From contig NZ_CP147520.1 of assembly GCF_037201975.1 (NCBI RefSeq), forward strand, positions 3,906,001 to 3,970,000: a stretch of DNA of 64,000 nucleotides, given 5' to 3'. A model generated the notes under the pieces. The model did not search any database, was not told the DNA's origin, and was given only the letters and a program-made list of their open reading frames with translations. This DNA is from Streptomyces sp. TG1A-60 (GTDB taxonomy: Bacteria > Actinomycetota > Actinomycetes > Streptomycetales > Streptomycetaceae). Both the position numbers and the translations under genes were made by a program. This document shows positions 36,221-48,872 of this stretch, piece after piece. Every line of letters starts with the position of its first letter. The stretch's first letter is position 1.

Positions 36221-37612
36221 TCAGCGCGGGGCCACCGCGTGGGGCCCGGTGGACAGGTCCGCGCCCGCCAGGCCGCCGGGGAGGATCCGCCCGGCGTCGG
36301 CCTCGGCGATCCGGGACTTCAGCCCCGCCCCCGAACCCGTACCCGGCACCGAGCCCGCACCCGACGCCAAGCCCGCCTCCGTCCCCGGGTCCGGGCAGAG
36401 CGCCTCGACGATGTGGACGTTGATCGCCGCGTCGATCGGGCTCGGTTCCAGGGCCGTGCCGTCCGCGTTGGGGCGCTGGTACTTCATCAGGTTCCAGCCC
36501 ATGGAGAGCTGCCGGTCGCCGTCCGCGCCGGTGAGGCTGATGGTGCCGGCGCCGAAGACCGCTCCGTCGTGGCCCCAGAAACGCCCGCAGCCGGGGAGGT
36601 CGAGGGTGTAGATCCCGAGGCCGTAGTCGATGAAGGCGCCCGGCGCCACCTGCACCGGAACCGTGCGCTGCATCTCGGCGAGGGAGTCCCGGCCGACGAG
36701 GTCACCGGCGAGCAGCTTGCGGTAGAAGCGGTTCAGGTCGTCGGTGGTGGAGACGATCGCGCCCGCCGTGTAGCCCCAGGACATGTCGTAGACGCTGTAG
36801 TCGCGCGGCGGGTCGATGAGACCGTGGAAGGACTCGTACATCCTGGGGTGCGGGCCCTTGATGTAGGGGGTGCGCGGGAACGAGGTGTGACGCAGGCCGG
36901 CGCGGTTGATGACGTGGCGCGTGAGGTACGTCGACGCCTTCTGGCCCGTGACCTTCTCCAGGATGAGGCCGGCTATGACGTAGTTGGTGTTGGCGTACGT
37001 GCCGTGCGGCCCGCCGGGGGCGCCGGTGGGCGTGGCCGCCAGGCCCAGCCGCACCAGTTCCTCGGGTGCTATGGACCGGAAGCGCTCCTCGTCGAGGCTG
37101 GCGGTGGAGTTCTGGGTGAGGGAGGGGAAGGCGCCGAGGATGTAGTCGCCGATGCCGCTGGTGTGGTTGAGGAGCATGCGCACGGTGATCGCGTCGCCGC
37201 GCTCCCGCTCGGTGTCGGACGTGTCGAACAGCTCGGGGACGTAGTCCGTGACCGGGGCGTCGAGGCGGACGCGGCCCCGCTCCACCTGTTGCAGGATCGC
37301 CACCGCCGTGAACGTCTTGCTGATGCTGCCGACGCGGTGCCGCATGTTCGGGGTGACCTCGCGGCCCGTGTCCACGTCGGCCAGACCCGACGCACCGGTC
37401 CAGCGCTCCCTGCCCTCCCGGACCGACGAGTACGTGCCGTACATGCCGGCCTCGTGGATCGCGTCGAGCGTGCCGCGCAGCGCTGCCCGGTCCAGGGCGG
37501 CGGGGGCCGGGGTCGTGCCCGCGGCTCTCGGCGCGGCCGACACCGCCGGCGCCGCCGTGACGAGCAGCAGGGTGGTGCCCAGGGCAGTTCCGACGACACG
37601 CTTGATACGCAA
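36221..37612 (-). CDS. Secreted serine hydrolase (D-alanyl-D-alanine carboxypeptidase type)
   Basis: 463-residue exported beta-lactamase-fold enzyme, with signal peptide MRIKRVVGTALGTTLLLVTAAPAVSAAP. Active-site motifs: SISK (VGSISKTFTAVAIL), YAN (GTYANTNYVIAGLIL), and the third motif as HDG in WGHDGAVFGAGTIS. Other family blocks are LLNHTSGIGDYI and AGAIVSTTDDLNRFYRKLLAGDLV. The last 60 residues are a Gly/Pro/Ser-rich tail without a membrane span. It is a different lineage from the serine hydrolase at 13002. Probable cell-wall peptide or exogenous peptide substrate. Confidence 0.92.
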   Translation of the reverse strand: MRIKRVVGTALGTTLLLVTAAPAVSAAPRAAGTTPAPAALDRAALRGTLDAIHEAGMYGTYSSVREGRERWTGASGLADVDTGREVTPNMRHRVGSISKTFTAVAILQQVERGRVRLDAPVTDYVPELFDTSDTERERGDAITVRMLLNHTSGIGDYILGAFPSLTQNSTASLDEERFRSIAPEELVRLGLAATPTGAPGGPHGTYANTNYVIAGLILEKVTGQKASTYLTRHVINRAGLRHTSFPRTPYIKGPHPRMYESFHGLIDPPRDYSVYDMSWGYTAGAIVSTTDDLNRFYRKLLAGDLVGRDSLAEMQRTVPVQVAPGAFIDYGLGIYTLDLPGCGRFWGHDGAVFGAGTISLTGADGDRQLSMGWNLMKYQRPNADGTALEPSPIDAAINVHIVEALCPDPGTEAGLASGAGSVPGTGSGAGLKSRIAEADAGRILPGGLAGADLSTGPHAVAPR

Positions 37613-37770
37613 GGCGAGTTACCTTCCCGATGGTCCTGACGTTCCGGATGGTTTTGACTTTCCCGGTGTTCTGACGGCCCGCGGGTCAACTCCCGGGCCT
37701 CGTCAGGTAATTGTCACGAGCATCGGTGCGCCATACATCGTTCCCGCGGACGATCAGGTTCACAGTGGCG

Positions 37771-37788
37771 CCATGACATCTGTCATGG
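37771..37788. promoter_or_regulatory. 18-bp palindrome, possible operator
   Basis: CCATGACA-TC-TGTCATGG is a perfect inverted repeat. It lies 159 bases upstream of the leftward serine hydrolase start and next to a 13-bp tandem array. The regulator is unknown. Confidence 0.5.
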
Positions 37789-37795
37789 ACATCGG

Positions 37796-37862
37796 TCGTG
37801 TACGTCAGTCGTGTACGTCAGTCGTGTACGTCAGTCGTGTACGTCAGTCGTGTACGTCAGCC
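37796..37862. repeat. 13-bp tandem repeat, about five copies
   Basis: The unit TACGTCAGTCGTG repeats four times exactly from 37801, followed by a partial fifth copy and preceded by a partial one. It is intergenic, between the serine hydrolase promoter region and the metalloprotease remnant. Confidence 0.9.
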
Positions 37863-37923
37863 ATGGCGAAGCCGCGGCCGACCTGCTGTGTGGTCAGCCG
37901 CGGCCGTCAGCCGGGGAGGGTCG

Positions 37924-42575
<4,652 letters not shown>

Positions 42576-42680
42576 CCGGCATGACAGAGCCGGCGTGACG
42601 GCATACGACCACGACAGACGCTCGGCCGGGGTCTCCCGGTCGAGCGACTTGCCGGCCCTCCCCCTATCACCGGTACAACG

Positions 42681-42848
42681 TCAACTCCGCTTCTCACCAA
42701 GTGCTGTGCGCAGCCAGTCCAGAGAACCGGTCGCCAGTACCGCCTCGGCGAGTTCGTTGGCCGACTTCGTGGTGAGCCGCCCGCGGCTGTTGTCGATCCA
42801 GCGCTGGGCGTTCTCTTGAGACACGCTGCCAAGAATCCCCTGTGCCAC
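42681..42848 (-). CDS. Small ORF, probably the C-terminal remnant of a larger gene
   Basis: A GTG-initiated frame of 55 residues: AQGILGSVSQENAQRWIDNSRGRLTTKSANELAEAVLATGSLDWLRTALGEKRS. The composition is clearly protein-like and helical, with normal codon bias. The same frame continues upstream as REGWKSTLV after an in-frame stop, so the homology probably extends beyond the present start. I do not recognise the family. It could be a free-standing small protein or the tail of a lost gene. Confidence 0.45.
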   Translation of the reverse strand: MAQGILGSVSQENAQRWIDNSRGRLTTKSANELAEAVLATGSLDWLRTALGEKRS

Positions 42849-42975
42849 CAGCGTTGACTTCCACCCCTCCCGGCTCTACTTTCGCCCAGCCGATACGTTC
42901 GGTGAGCCGATCTTTGTTCGACATATCGGACCCGGATTCCTGCAACGGTCAGAACAACCAGAAGTGGAGCCGGAC

Positions 42976-44370
42976 ATGAACGACTCGCAAAGACAGGGCC
43001 CCTCCCGTCGCCTCTTCCTCGGCATGGCGGCCACCGTCCCCCTGGCGGCCACCGGAGCGCTGACCCTCGGCGCCGGCACCGCCCACGCCGCCGACTCGGC
43101 GTACGCGATGGTCTACTTCACCGAGTCCAACACGATGCTGGAGGCCGACTACGGCCTCCACCTGGCCGTCAGCCGGGACGGCCTGAACTGGACGCCGCTG
43201 AACCAGAACGCCCCCGTGGTCACCCCGACCCTCGGCGCCGGCGGCATGCGCGACCCCTTCGTGATGCGCAAGCAGGACGGCACCTTCGTCGTCCTGGCGA
43301 CGGACCTGAAGGGCACCGACTGGAACCGCGACAGCGTGCACATCCACGTCTGGGACTCGACCGACCTGCGCACCTTCACCGGCTACCGGCTGCTCAAGCT
43401 CCACGACATGACCACCACCCACAGCTGGGCCCCGGAGGCCTACTGGGACGCCTCGCGCGGCCAGTACGGCGTCCTCTACTCGTCGGTGAACAGCAGCGGC
43501 CACAACGTGATCATGGTCAGCTACACGACCGACTTCCGCACCACCCTCAGCACCCAGGTCTTCTTCGACCCCGGCTACGACGTCATCGACGGCAACCTCA
43601 CCGTCGGCGTGAACGGTGTCAACTACCTCTACTACAAGAGAAACCAGCAGCTCGTGGGGGCGCGGTCGACGTCCCTCGCCCCGGGCGGCTTCACCCCGTT
43701 CAGCACCCCGGTCGCACACGGCGGCACGGAGGCACCGACGGTGGTGAAGTCCCTGACGTCCAACGCCTGGCACCTCTGGGGCGACACCTACGCCCCCAAC
43801 GGCGTCTTCTACGTCTGGCAGTCCAACGACCTGGCCTCCGGCACCTGGACGGCCCTCGACCAGAAGCTCTACACCCAGCCGCTCAACTCCAAGCACTGCG
43901 GCATCCACCCGATCACCTCGACCGAGTACGACAACCTGCTCGCCAAGTGGGGCGCCCCGGCCTGGAACCGGCTCAAGTCGTACAACTACCCGGCCCGTTA
44001 CGTCCGCCACAGCGACTTCGTGGGCCGCATCGAGGAATACCCCTTCGATCCGTTCCCGGACTCCCAGTGGAAGCTGGTACCGGGTCTCGCCGACTCCTCC
44101 GCCGTCTCCTTCCAGTCGGTCAACTACCCCGACCGCTACCTCCGCCACTACAACTACGCCCTGCGGCTCGACCAGAACGACGGCACCTCGACGTTCGCCG
44201 CCGACGCCACGTTCGTCCGCACGGCCGGCCTCGCGGACTCCTCCTGGTCGTCCTTCCGCTCGTACAACTTCCCGTCCCGCTACCTCCGCCACAGCGACTA
44301 CCTGCTCCGCGTCGACCCCGTCTCGACGGCGACGGAACGGGCGGACGCGACGTTCCGCGTGGGCTACTGA
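42976..44370 (+). CDS. Secreted GH43-like glycosidase with AbfB arabinose-binding domain
   Basis: 464-residue protein exported by a twin-arginine signal (PSRRLFLGMAATVPLAATGAL). The first 300 residues form a beta-propeller of the GH43 type: AYAMVYFTESNTMLEADYGLHLAVSRDGLNW, GGMRDPFVMRKQDGTFVVLATDL, THSWAPEAYWDASRGQYGVLYSS, DGNLTVGVNGVNYLYYKR. The last 145 residues form an AbfB/CBM42 beta-trefoil with three repeats of the type (S/Y)xNYPxRYxRHxD (SYNYPARYVRHSDF, SVNYPDRYLRHYNY, SYNFPSRYLRHSDY), which binds arabinofuranose side chains. Likely an arabinan/arabinoxylan-acting enzyme. Together with the preceding GH2 gene it forms a polysaccharide-degrading pair. Confidence 0.9.
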   Translation: MNDSQRQGPSRRLFLGMAATVPLAATGALTLGAGTAHAADSAYAMVYFTESNTMLEADYGLHLAVSRDGLNWTPLNQNAPVVTPTLGAGGMRDPFVMRKQDGTFVVLATDLKGTDWNRDSVHIHVWDSTDLRTFTGYRLLKLHDMTTTHSWAPEAYWDASRGQYGVLYSSVNSSGHNVIMVSYTTDFRTTLSTQVFFDPGYDVIDGNLTVGVNGVNYLYYKRNQQLVGARSTSLAPGGFTPFSTPVAHGGTEAPTVVKSLTSNAWHLWGDTYAPNGVFYVWQSNDLASGTWTALDQKLYTQPLNSKHCGIHPITSTEYDNLLAKWGAPAWNRLKSYNYPARYVRHSDFVGRIEEYPFDPFPDSQWKLVPGLADSSAVSFQSVNYPDRYLRHYNYALRLDQNDGTSTFAADATFVRTAGLADSSWSSFRSYNFPSRYLRHSDYLLRVDPVSTATERADATFRVGY

Positions 44371-44478
44371 GGCGCTGCCCCGGTGACCTGCCGAGGCCGC
44401 ACGCTGCCCCACCCGCCGGGGCGTGGGCAGCGTGCCGGGCGCGAGGCGGGCCGGGATGCCGTGCCGCCGGAGACCGGC

Positions 44479-44640
44479 TATAGTTGATCACGAGCCGCTC
44501 ACCGGAACTCCGGGAAGCACTCGCTGCGTTGGTGGTCCAAGGAAAGACGCCCCGCTTCCTGCGGGGAAATGCAGGTGCAAGGCCTGCCCAGCGCTCCATC
44601 CCATGAGCCCCGCTTCGCTCCGTGCGAAGCGGGGCTCATG
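44479..44640 (+). ncRNA. Candidate structured small RNA
   Basis: A gene-free stretch that begins with a TATAGT -10-like box (44479-44484) and ends in a 17-bp perfect hairpin. Between them lies a compact set of nested stems. CGCTG (44522-44526) pairs with CAGCG (44589-44593) and encloses three arms: TTGG/CCAA, GCCCCGC with GCGGGG, and GCAGG/CCTGC with a seven-base loop. The layout recalls a cloverleaf, but the middle loop is only five bases and no tRNA consensus is present. No reading frame fits. The alternative is that only the terminal hairpin is functional. Confidence 0.45.
44602..44640. terminator. Strong 17-bp terminator hairpin
   Basis: CATGAGCCCCGCTTCGC pairs perfectly with GCGAAGCGGGGCTCATG around TCCGT. 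It can end the candidate RNA on the plus strand and the lipoprotein gene (stop at 44672) on the minus strand. Confidence 0.8.
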
Positions 44641-44671
44641 CGTTGTACACGAAGGCGTACGCCGGCGGCGG

Positions 44672-45106
44672 CTACGAAGCGCCCCTCTGACCCAGGTCCC
44701 TGATCGTGCCGCCGACCTTGGCCTTCAGCGGATCCAGCACGGCGGGCTTGGCGGAGATCGCCCAGCGGGGGCCGACCAGGTACTTGCCGCCGTAGATGGT
44801 GGCGGACTCCAGCCAGACCTCCTTCAACTCCTCCTTGGGAAAGGTGGTGATGACGAAGTCACCGTCGGCCGTGTGGCAGACGCCCTCGCGGAGTTCCTCG
44901 GCCTCGGTCCGGATCTTCACCTCGCAACCCGTGAGCTGGGCGATCACCTCCACCTTGGCCGGCGCCACGACCGCGGCCACGGGGCTGGACCCGTCCGCCG
45001 CCCTGCCCGCCGCCTTGTCCTCGTCACCACCGCCGCACGCCGCCACCAGCGGCAGGACGGCCAGGCTCGCAGCCAGCGCGGCACCCCGCGTCAGCTTCCT
45101 CACCAC
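44672..45106 (-). CDS. Small lipoprotein
   Basis: 144-residue lipoprotein: signal MVRKLTRGAALAASLAVLPLVAACGGG with a typical lipobox (LVAAC). The mature domain of about 110 residues has two further cysteines (TGCEVKI and EGVCHTA), probably a disulfide. The pattern VEVIAQLTGCEVKIRTEAEELREGVCHTADGDFVITTFPKEELKEVWLESATIYGGKYLVGPRWAI suggests a small secreted fold. GTG start after a GGAG site; a second GTG follows directly. No function recognised. Followed by the strong hairpin at 44602. Confidence 0.8.
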   Translation of the reverse strand: MVRKLTRGAALAASLAVLPLVAACGGGDEDKAAGRAADGSSPVAAVVAPAKVEVIAQLTGCEVKIRTEAEELREGVCHTADGDFVITTFPKEELKEVWLESATIYGGKYLVGPRWAISAKPAVLDPLKAKVGGTIRDLGQRGAS

Positions 45107-45412
45107 GTCCTGTTCTCCGTTCGCCTTCTCCGTACCGGGGTCTTCGTACTGAGTGCACTCGGCCAGGGGTACGTATCGCGCCCGTCGGATGCTCAGTCGT
45201 TGAGTGCTTTATCAGCCGCGTCGACCACGTTCTGTGCTCAGCCACGCTTCCGTGCACCGTTCGGTAATGTGTTCGTCCGGGGAGGGCCCGAACGGCTGCT
45301 GCCAGCGGCAACGGCAGCCACAGCCGTAGAACGTCTCCTGACCACGGACGTCGGCGCGGCCTTCGGCTCCTGACCCCGGAGAACGGACCACCGAACGGAC
45401 GGGGGAACACCG

Positions 45413-46383
45413 ATGACGACCGCTCACGCCCTGCCCGGGGTGGGGGCAGCCCACCACCGGAGAGCGACACGGTCATCGACGTACGGGATCTGCGGATGCG
45501 TTACCGCAGCCAGGACGTACTGAAGGGGGTCGGTTTCACGGCCCGGCGAGGCGAAGTCGTCGTGCTGCTCGGCCCGAACGGCGCGGGCAAGACGACCACG
45601 ATCGAGGTCCTGGAAGGCTTCCGGATGCGCTCGGCCGGTGACGTGACCGTCCTCGGCACCGATCCGGCTCGCGGGGACGAGCGGTGGCGTGCGCGCCTGG
45701 GCATCGTGTTGCAGTCCTGGCGCGACCACGGCAAGTGGCGGGTGCGGGAACTCCTGGCCCATCTCGGCTCGTACTACGCGCCGTACTCCACCGCCCTCGT
45801 ACGGCGGCCGTGGGACGTCGACGAGCTCATCGCCGCGGTGGGGCTGACCGAACAGGCGGACAAACGGGTCGGAACCCTGTCGGGCGGGCAGCGCAGGCGC
45901 TTCGACGTGGCCGTCGGCATCGTGGGCAGACCCGAGCTGCTGTTCCTGGACGAGCCGACGGCAGGTCTGGACCCGGAGGCCAGGAACGAGTTCCACGGTC
46001 TGGTACGCGGGCTCGCCGACGAGAACACCACCGTTCTGCTGACCACGCACGACCTCGCCGAGGCGGAGAAGCTCGCCGACCGGATCCTCATTCTGGCCGG
46101 TGGCCGGATCGTGGCCGACGGCGCGGCCGAGGAACTGTCCCGGCAGGCATCGGCCGAGGCCACCGTGCGCTGGACGCGGGACGGGCGGCCCTTCGAGGAG
46201 GCGACGGCCGAGCCCACCGGGTTCGTCCGTCGGCTGTTCGAGGAGCACGGCGAGGCGATCGGCGGGCTGGAGGTGCGCCGGGCGAGCCTGGAGGACACCT
46301 ACCTGACGATGGTGCGGGAGCTGGAGGCGGGGAGCGTTCCCGATGAGCGGGCGGCACACGCCTTCGAGGAGGGAACGCGATGA
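45413..46383 (+). CDS. ABC exporter ATP-binding protein (frameshift near its start)
   Basis: ABC-2 type exporter ATPase. Motifs: Walker A LLGPNGAGKTTT, Q-loop VLQSWRDHGKW, signature LSGGQRRR, Walker B LLFLDEPTAGLDPEA, switch LLTTHDLAEAEKL. The intact frame starts at 45496 (MRYRSQDVLKG), but this is too late: a proper ATG at 45413 begins MTTAHALPGVG. Adding one base to the G run at 45442-45446 joins it to ESDTVIDVRDLRMRYRSQ, the usual first strand. The stop overlaps the permease ATG (ATGA), so the two are one operon. The substrate is unknown; such pairs often export drugs, peptides or lipids. Confidence 0.9.
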
Positions 46384-47231
46384 GTCCGGTGTGGTACGCG
46401 GCGGGAATAGGGGTGCGGCGCGGCTGGACGGAACTCCGGCAGACCTTCACCACCGGCCAGGACGTGTTCGGTTACGCGCTCTGGACGGTTCTGCTCATGT
46501 TGCCGCTGTTCCTGGTCGGGGACGAGCCGCTGAAGGGCGCCGACATCTCGCTCGGCGCCTTCATGCTGCCGAGCATGGTGGGGATGACGCTCGCGTTCAC
46601 CGGATTGATGACCACGGCGCAGTTGCTCGCGACCGAGCGCGAGGACGGCACCCTGCTGCGGGCCAAGGCCGTGCCTCACGGCATGGTCGGCCACCTGGTC
46701 GGCAAGATCGTCATGGTGTCGGGGACGGCTCTCGTCTCCATGGCACTCCCCTTCGCCGCGGGCCTGTTCCTGGTGGACGGGGTTGCCCGGCAGGGCGGCG
46801 GAGCGTTGCTGACGCTGGTGTGGGTGGTACCACTGGGTCTCCTGGCGACCCTGCCGATGGGCGCCGTCATCGGCTCACTCGTCACCAGTCCCCGCACCAT
46901 CGGTTTGCTGATGCTTCCGGTGATGGGACTCGTCGTGATCTCCGGGATCTACTTTCCCCTGTCGAAGCTGCCCGAGTGGCTGCAGACCATCGGGCAGATC
47001 TTCCCCGTGTACTGGCTCGGCCTCGGTCTCCGGGCCGCGTTGCTGCCGGCCGAAGCGGTCGCCGCCGAGATCGGCGCGTCCTGGCGGCACCTGGAGACAG
47101 CGGGCGTGCTGGGTGCCTGGACGGTCGCCGGGCTGCTCCTCGCACCGTCCGTCCTGCGCAGGATGGCCCGCCGCGAGTCCGGGGCCGCGATGGCGGAACG
47201 GCACCGGAAGGCGATGCAGCGCGTCGGTTAG
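46380..47231 (+). CDS. ABC-2 type exporter permease
   Basis: 283-residue membrane protein with about six spans, translationally coupled to the ATPase by an ATGA overlap. Features of the ABC-2 family: long first cytoplasmic stretch, spans at LWTVLLMLPLFLVG, GAFMLPSMVGMTLAFTGLMTTAQLLATEREDGTLLRAKA (the coupling region), and the C-terminal LLMLPVMGLVVISGIYFPLSKLPEWLQTIGQIFPVYWLGLGLRAALLP typical of drug/antibiotic exporters. Ends with a basic cytoplasmic tail. Forms the exporter with the preceding ATPase. Confidence 0.9.
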   Translation: MSPVWYAAGIGVRRGWTELRQTFTTGQDVFGYALWTVLLMLPLFLVGDEPLKGADISLGAFMLPSMVGMTLAFTGLMTTAQLLATEREDGTLLRAKAVPHGMVGHLVGKIVMVSGTALVSMALPFAAGLFLVDGVARQGGGALLTLVWVVPLGLLATLPMGAVIGSLVTSPRTIGLLMLPVMGLVVISGIYFPLSKLPEWLQTIGQIFPVYWLGLGLRAALLPAEAVAAEIGASWRHLETAGVLGAWTVAGLLLAPSVLRRMARRESGAAMAERHRKAMQRVG

Positions 47232-47382
47232 CGATGTGCCGGGGATGTCGGCCCGGCCCGTGAGTACGGCACGGGGCCTCGCGGGCCGATGCGGTCGGCC
47301 CGTGGGAACGTCGCCCGCGGTGGTGGGGTTCTCGGCGACGAAGGAGCCCACGCCGAGGCGGGTACAGGCCCATTCGCACGAA

Positions 47383-47422
47383 GGCGGGGCCCCTGGAGTG
47401 TGCGTACTCCAGAGGCCCCGCC
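47383..47422 (-). terminator. Terminator of the LAETG surface-protein gene
   Basis: GGCGGGGCC and CTGGAGT pair with ACTCCAG and GGCCCCGCC with a C/A mismatch and a GTGCGT loop. It lies 16 bases downstream of the leftward stop codon and could also end the rightward ABC operon. Confidence 0.75.
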
Positions 47423-47438
47423 GCGCGTACGAAGAGGG

Positions 47439-48404
47439 TCAGGCGCTCGTGCCGCCCGCGCTCCGGCGTCGGGTCACCACGAAGATCGCGCCACCTGCGG
47501 CGACGAGGGCCGCCGCACCGATGGCGACCGGGATGGCGTTGCCGCCGCCCGTTTCGGCCAGGTCGCCGCCGCCGTTGGGGGAGGGGGCGACGGGGGTGGA
47601 CTCGGAAGGCGAGGGCGACTCGCTCTCCGGAGTGTCGTCGGCCGGGGGGTTCTCCTCGGCCGGCGGCTGCTCCTCGGCGGGAGGCTGCTCCTCGGCCGGC
47701 GGGTTCTCCTCGGCGGGAGGCTGCTCCTCGGCCGGCGGGTTCTCCTCGGCCGGGGGCTGCTCCTCCGCCGGCGGCTGCTCCTGTGTCGTGCAGTCCTTCG
47801 TGCCGCCGTTCCAGGCCGCGATGAGCTTGTCCTTGATGACGGGGCGGTCGGGGCCCTTGGGGACGTCGCCGTGTTCGAAGCCGTCCTTCGCGTCGAGCTT
47901 GCCGTCGAACTTCACGGCACCCCGGTAGAGGTCGATCTGGGCGTAGCAGCCCTCGTCCGGGACCGCGATGTCCAGGGAGTCCGTCGCGCCGCGCTTCACC
48001 TTGACGGTGTCGAAGTCGATGAAGATCTGCTCGCCGGAGGTGGCGAAGGTCGGGCCGTGGGCCAGGTACGACGCCAGGGAGACCGTACAGGTCGTGGCGT
48101 CGGGGGCGGTGCGGACCTTGATGTGGACCTTGCCGTCCTCGGTGGGCTTGAGGCTCTGCTCGTCGAGCTTGACCCAGTCGGCGAACTTCACGCCGTCCAG
48201 GGAGAACTCGCAGCGGTCGGTCTCGGTGGGTGTGCCCGCACCCTGGCCGGGGGCGTAGGTCTTCTTGCCCCAACCGTCGCCGCCGGGCGTTCCGGTGGCC
48301 CAGGCGGAGCCTGAGGCGGCTGCGGACAGGGCCAGTGCGGCCACACCCGTCCCCAGCAGGCGGCTCACGATGACACGTCTCGCTATGGACAAAGCAGATC
48401 CCAT
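47439..48404 (-). CDS. Sortase-anchored surface protein (LAETG)
   Basis: 321-residue cell-wall protein. An N-terminal signal peptide (cleavage after WAT) is followed by a domain of about 190 residues with a cysteine pair (DRCEFSLDGVKFADWVKLDE, TCTVSLASYLAHGPTF, GCYAQIDLYRG), then a Pro/Glu-rich stalk of repeated EEQPPA and EENPPA units. The C-terminal sorting signal follows: LAETG, hydrophobic span IPVAIGAAALVAAGGAIFVV and positive tail TRRR. LAxTG is the motif used by class E sortases in Streptomyces. The stalk repeats are encoded at about 47640-47790 and are prone to copy-number change. The ligand or role is unknown. Confidence 0.88.
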   Translation of the reverse strand: MGSALSIARRVIVSRLLGTGVAALALSAAASGSAWATGTPGGDGWGKKTYAPGQGAGTPTETDRCEFSLDGVKFADWVKLDEQSLKPTEDGKVHIKVRTAPDATTCTVSLASYLAHGPTFATSGEQIFIDFDTVKVKRGATDSLDIAVPDEGCYAQIDLYRGAVKFDGKLDAKDGFEHGDVPKGPDRPVIKDKLIAAWNGGTKDCTTQEQPPAEEQPPAEENPPAEEQPPAEENPPAEEQPPAEEQPPAEENPPADDTPESESPSPSESTPVAPSPNGGGDLAETGGGNAIPVAIGAAALVAAGGAIFVVTRRRSAGGTSA

Positions 48405-48872
48405 TCTCGAACTCGGAACGTACGAGGCCCGGGGCGCGGCGGCGGGGCAGCACGAAGCCGCCGGGGCCGCGCCGGGGTGTGAGCAGTCGTAGAAAAGCGG
48501 GCTCAGGGGTCACTTGAGCCACAGGGGGACCATCGTTTCCCAAGGGGTTTGGGCTGTCAACCTCGGGGGAAAGCCCGTCGGCACCCGACTCCGCGGCCAC
48601 GCCGACACATGAGCACCACACCTGGCACACACACCTGCCACATACGACCCACAAAAGGAATCTTCTGGTCCGGAGGCCTTATGGGCGCGCCACCTGAATC
48701 CCGACACCGGGTGGCCGATCGGTAAAAGGTGCCCGACTCCTGTCTGACCCCAAGGAAGTTGCTTCGGGGCCGATTTGACAAGCCGTCCGGCACTCCCGAA
48801 GTCTAAGCTCATGACATCCATTTTCATTATCGGCGTCAAGGGTGCCGCCGGCATCGAACGGGGTGACGGCCC
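48405..48872. other. Divergent promoter region between surface-protein and ATPase genes
   Basis: About 470 bases without a supportable gene. The right end contains the Fur/Zur-like box and an A/T-rich stretch. The left end is G/C-rich. Leftward frames in the middle (for example the Arg-rich one near 48700) are not convincing. Confidence 0.45.
48812..48826. promoter_or_regulatory. Zur/Fur-type operator
   Basis: TGACATCCATTTTCA, read on the minus strand as TGAAAATGGATGTCA: one perfect half-site TGAAAAT and a weaker opposite half of the 7-1-7 Zur palindrome of Streptomyces. The adjoining ATTATC extends the Fur-like character. It lies 47 bases upstream of the ATPase start codon. Confidence 0.55.

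Noticed and set aside
37796..37862. CRISPR array
   Set aside because: Contiguous 13-base units without spacers; a simple tandem repeat.
44522..44593. tRNA gene
   Set aside because: The nested stems look cloverleaf-like, but the anticodon-like loop has five bases, the T-loop lacks TTC, and no acceptor stem of seven pairs ends in a normal discriminator.
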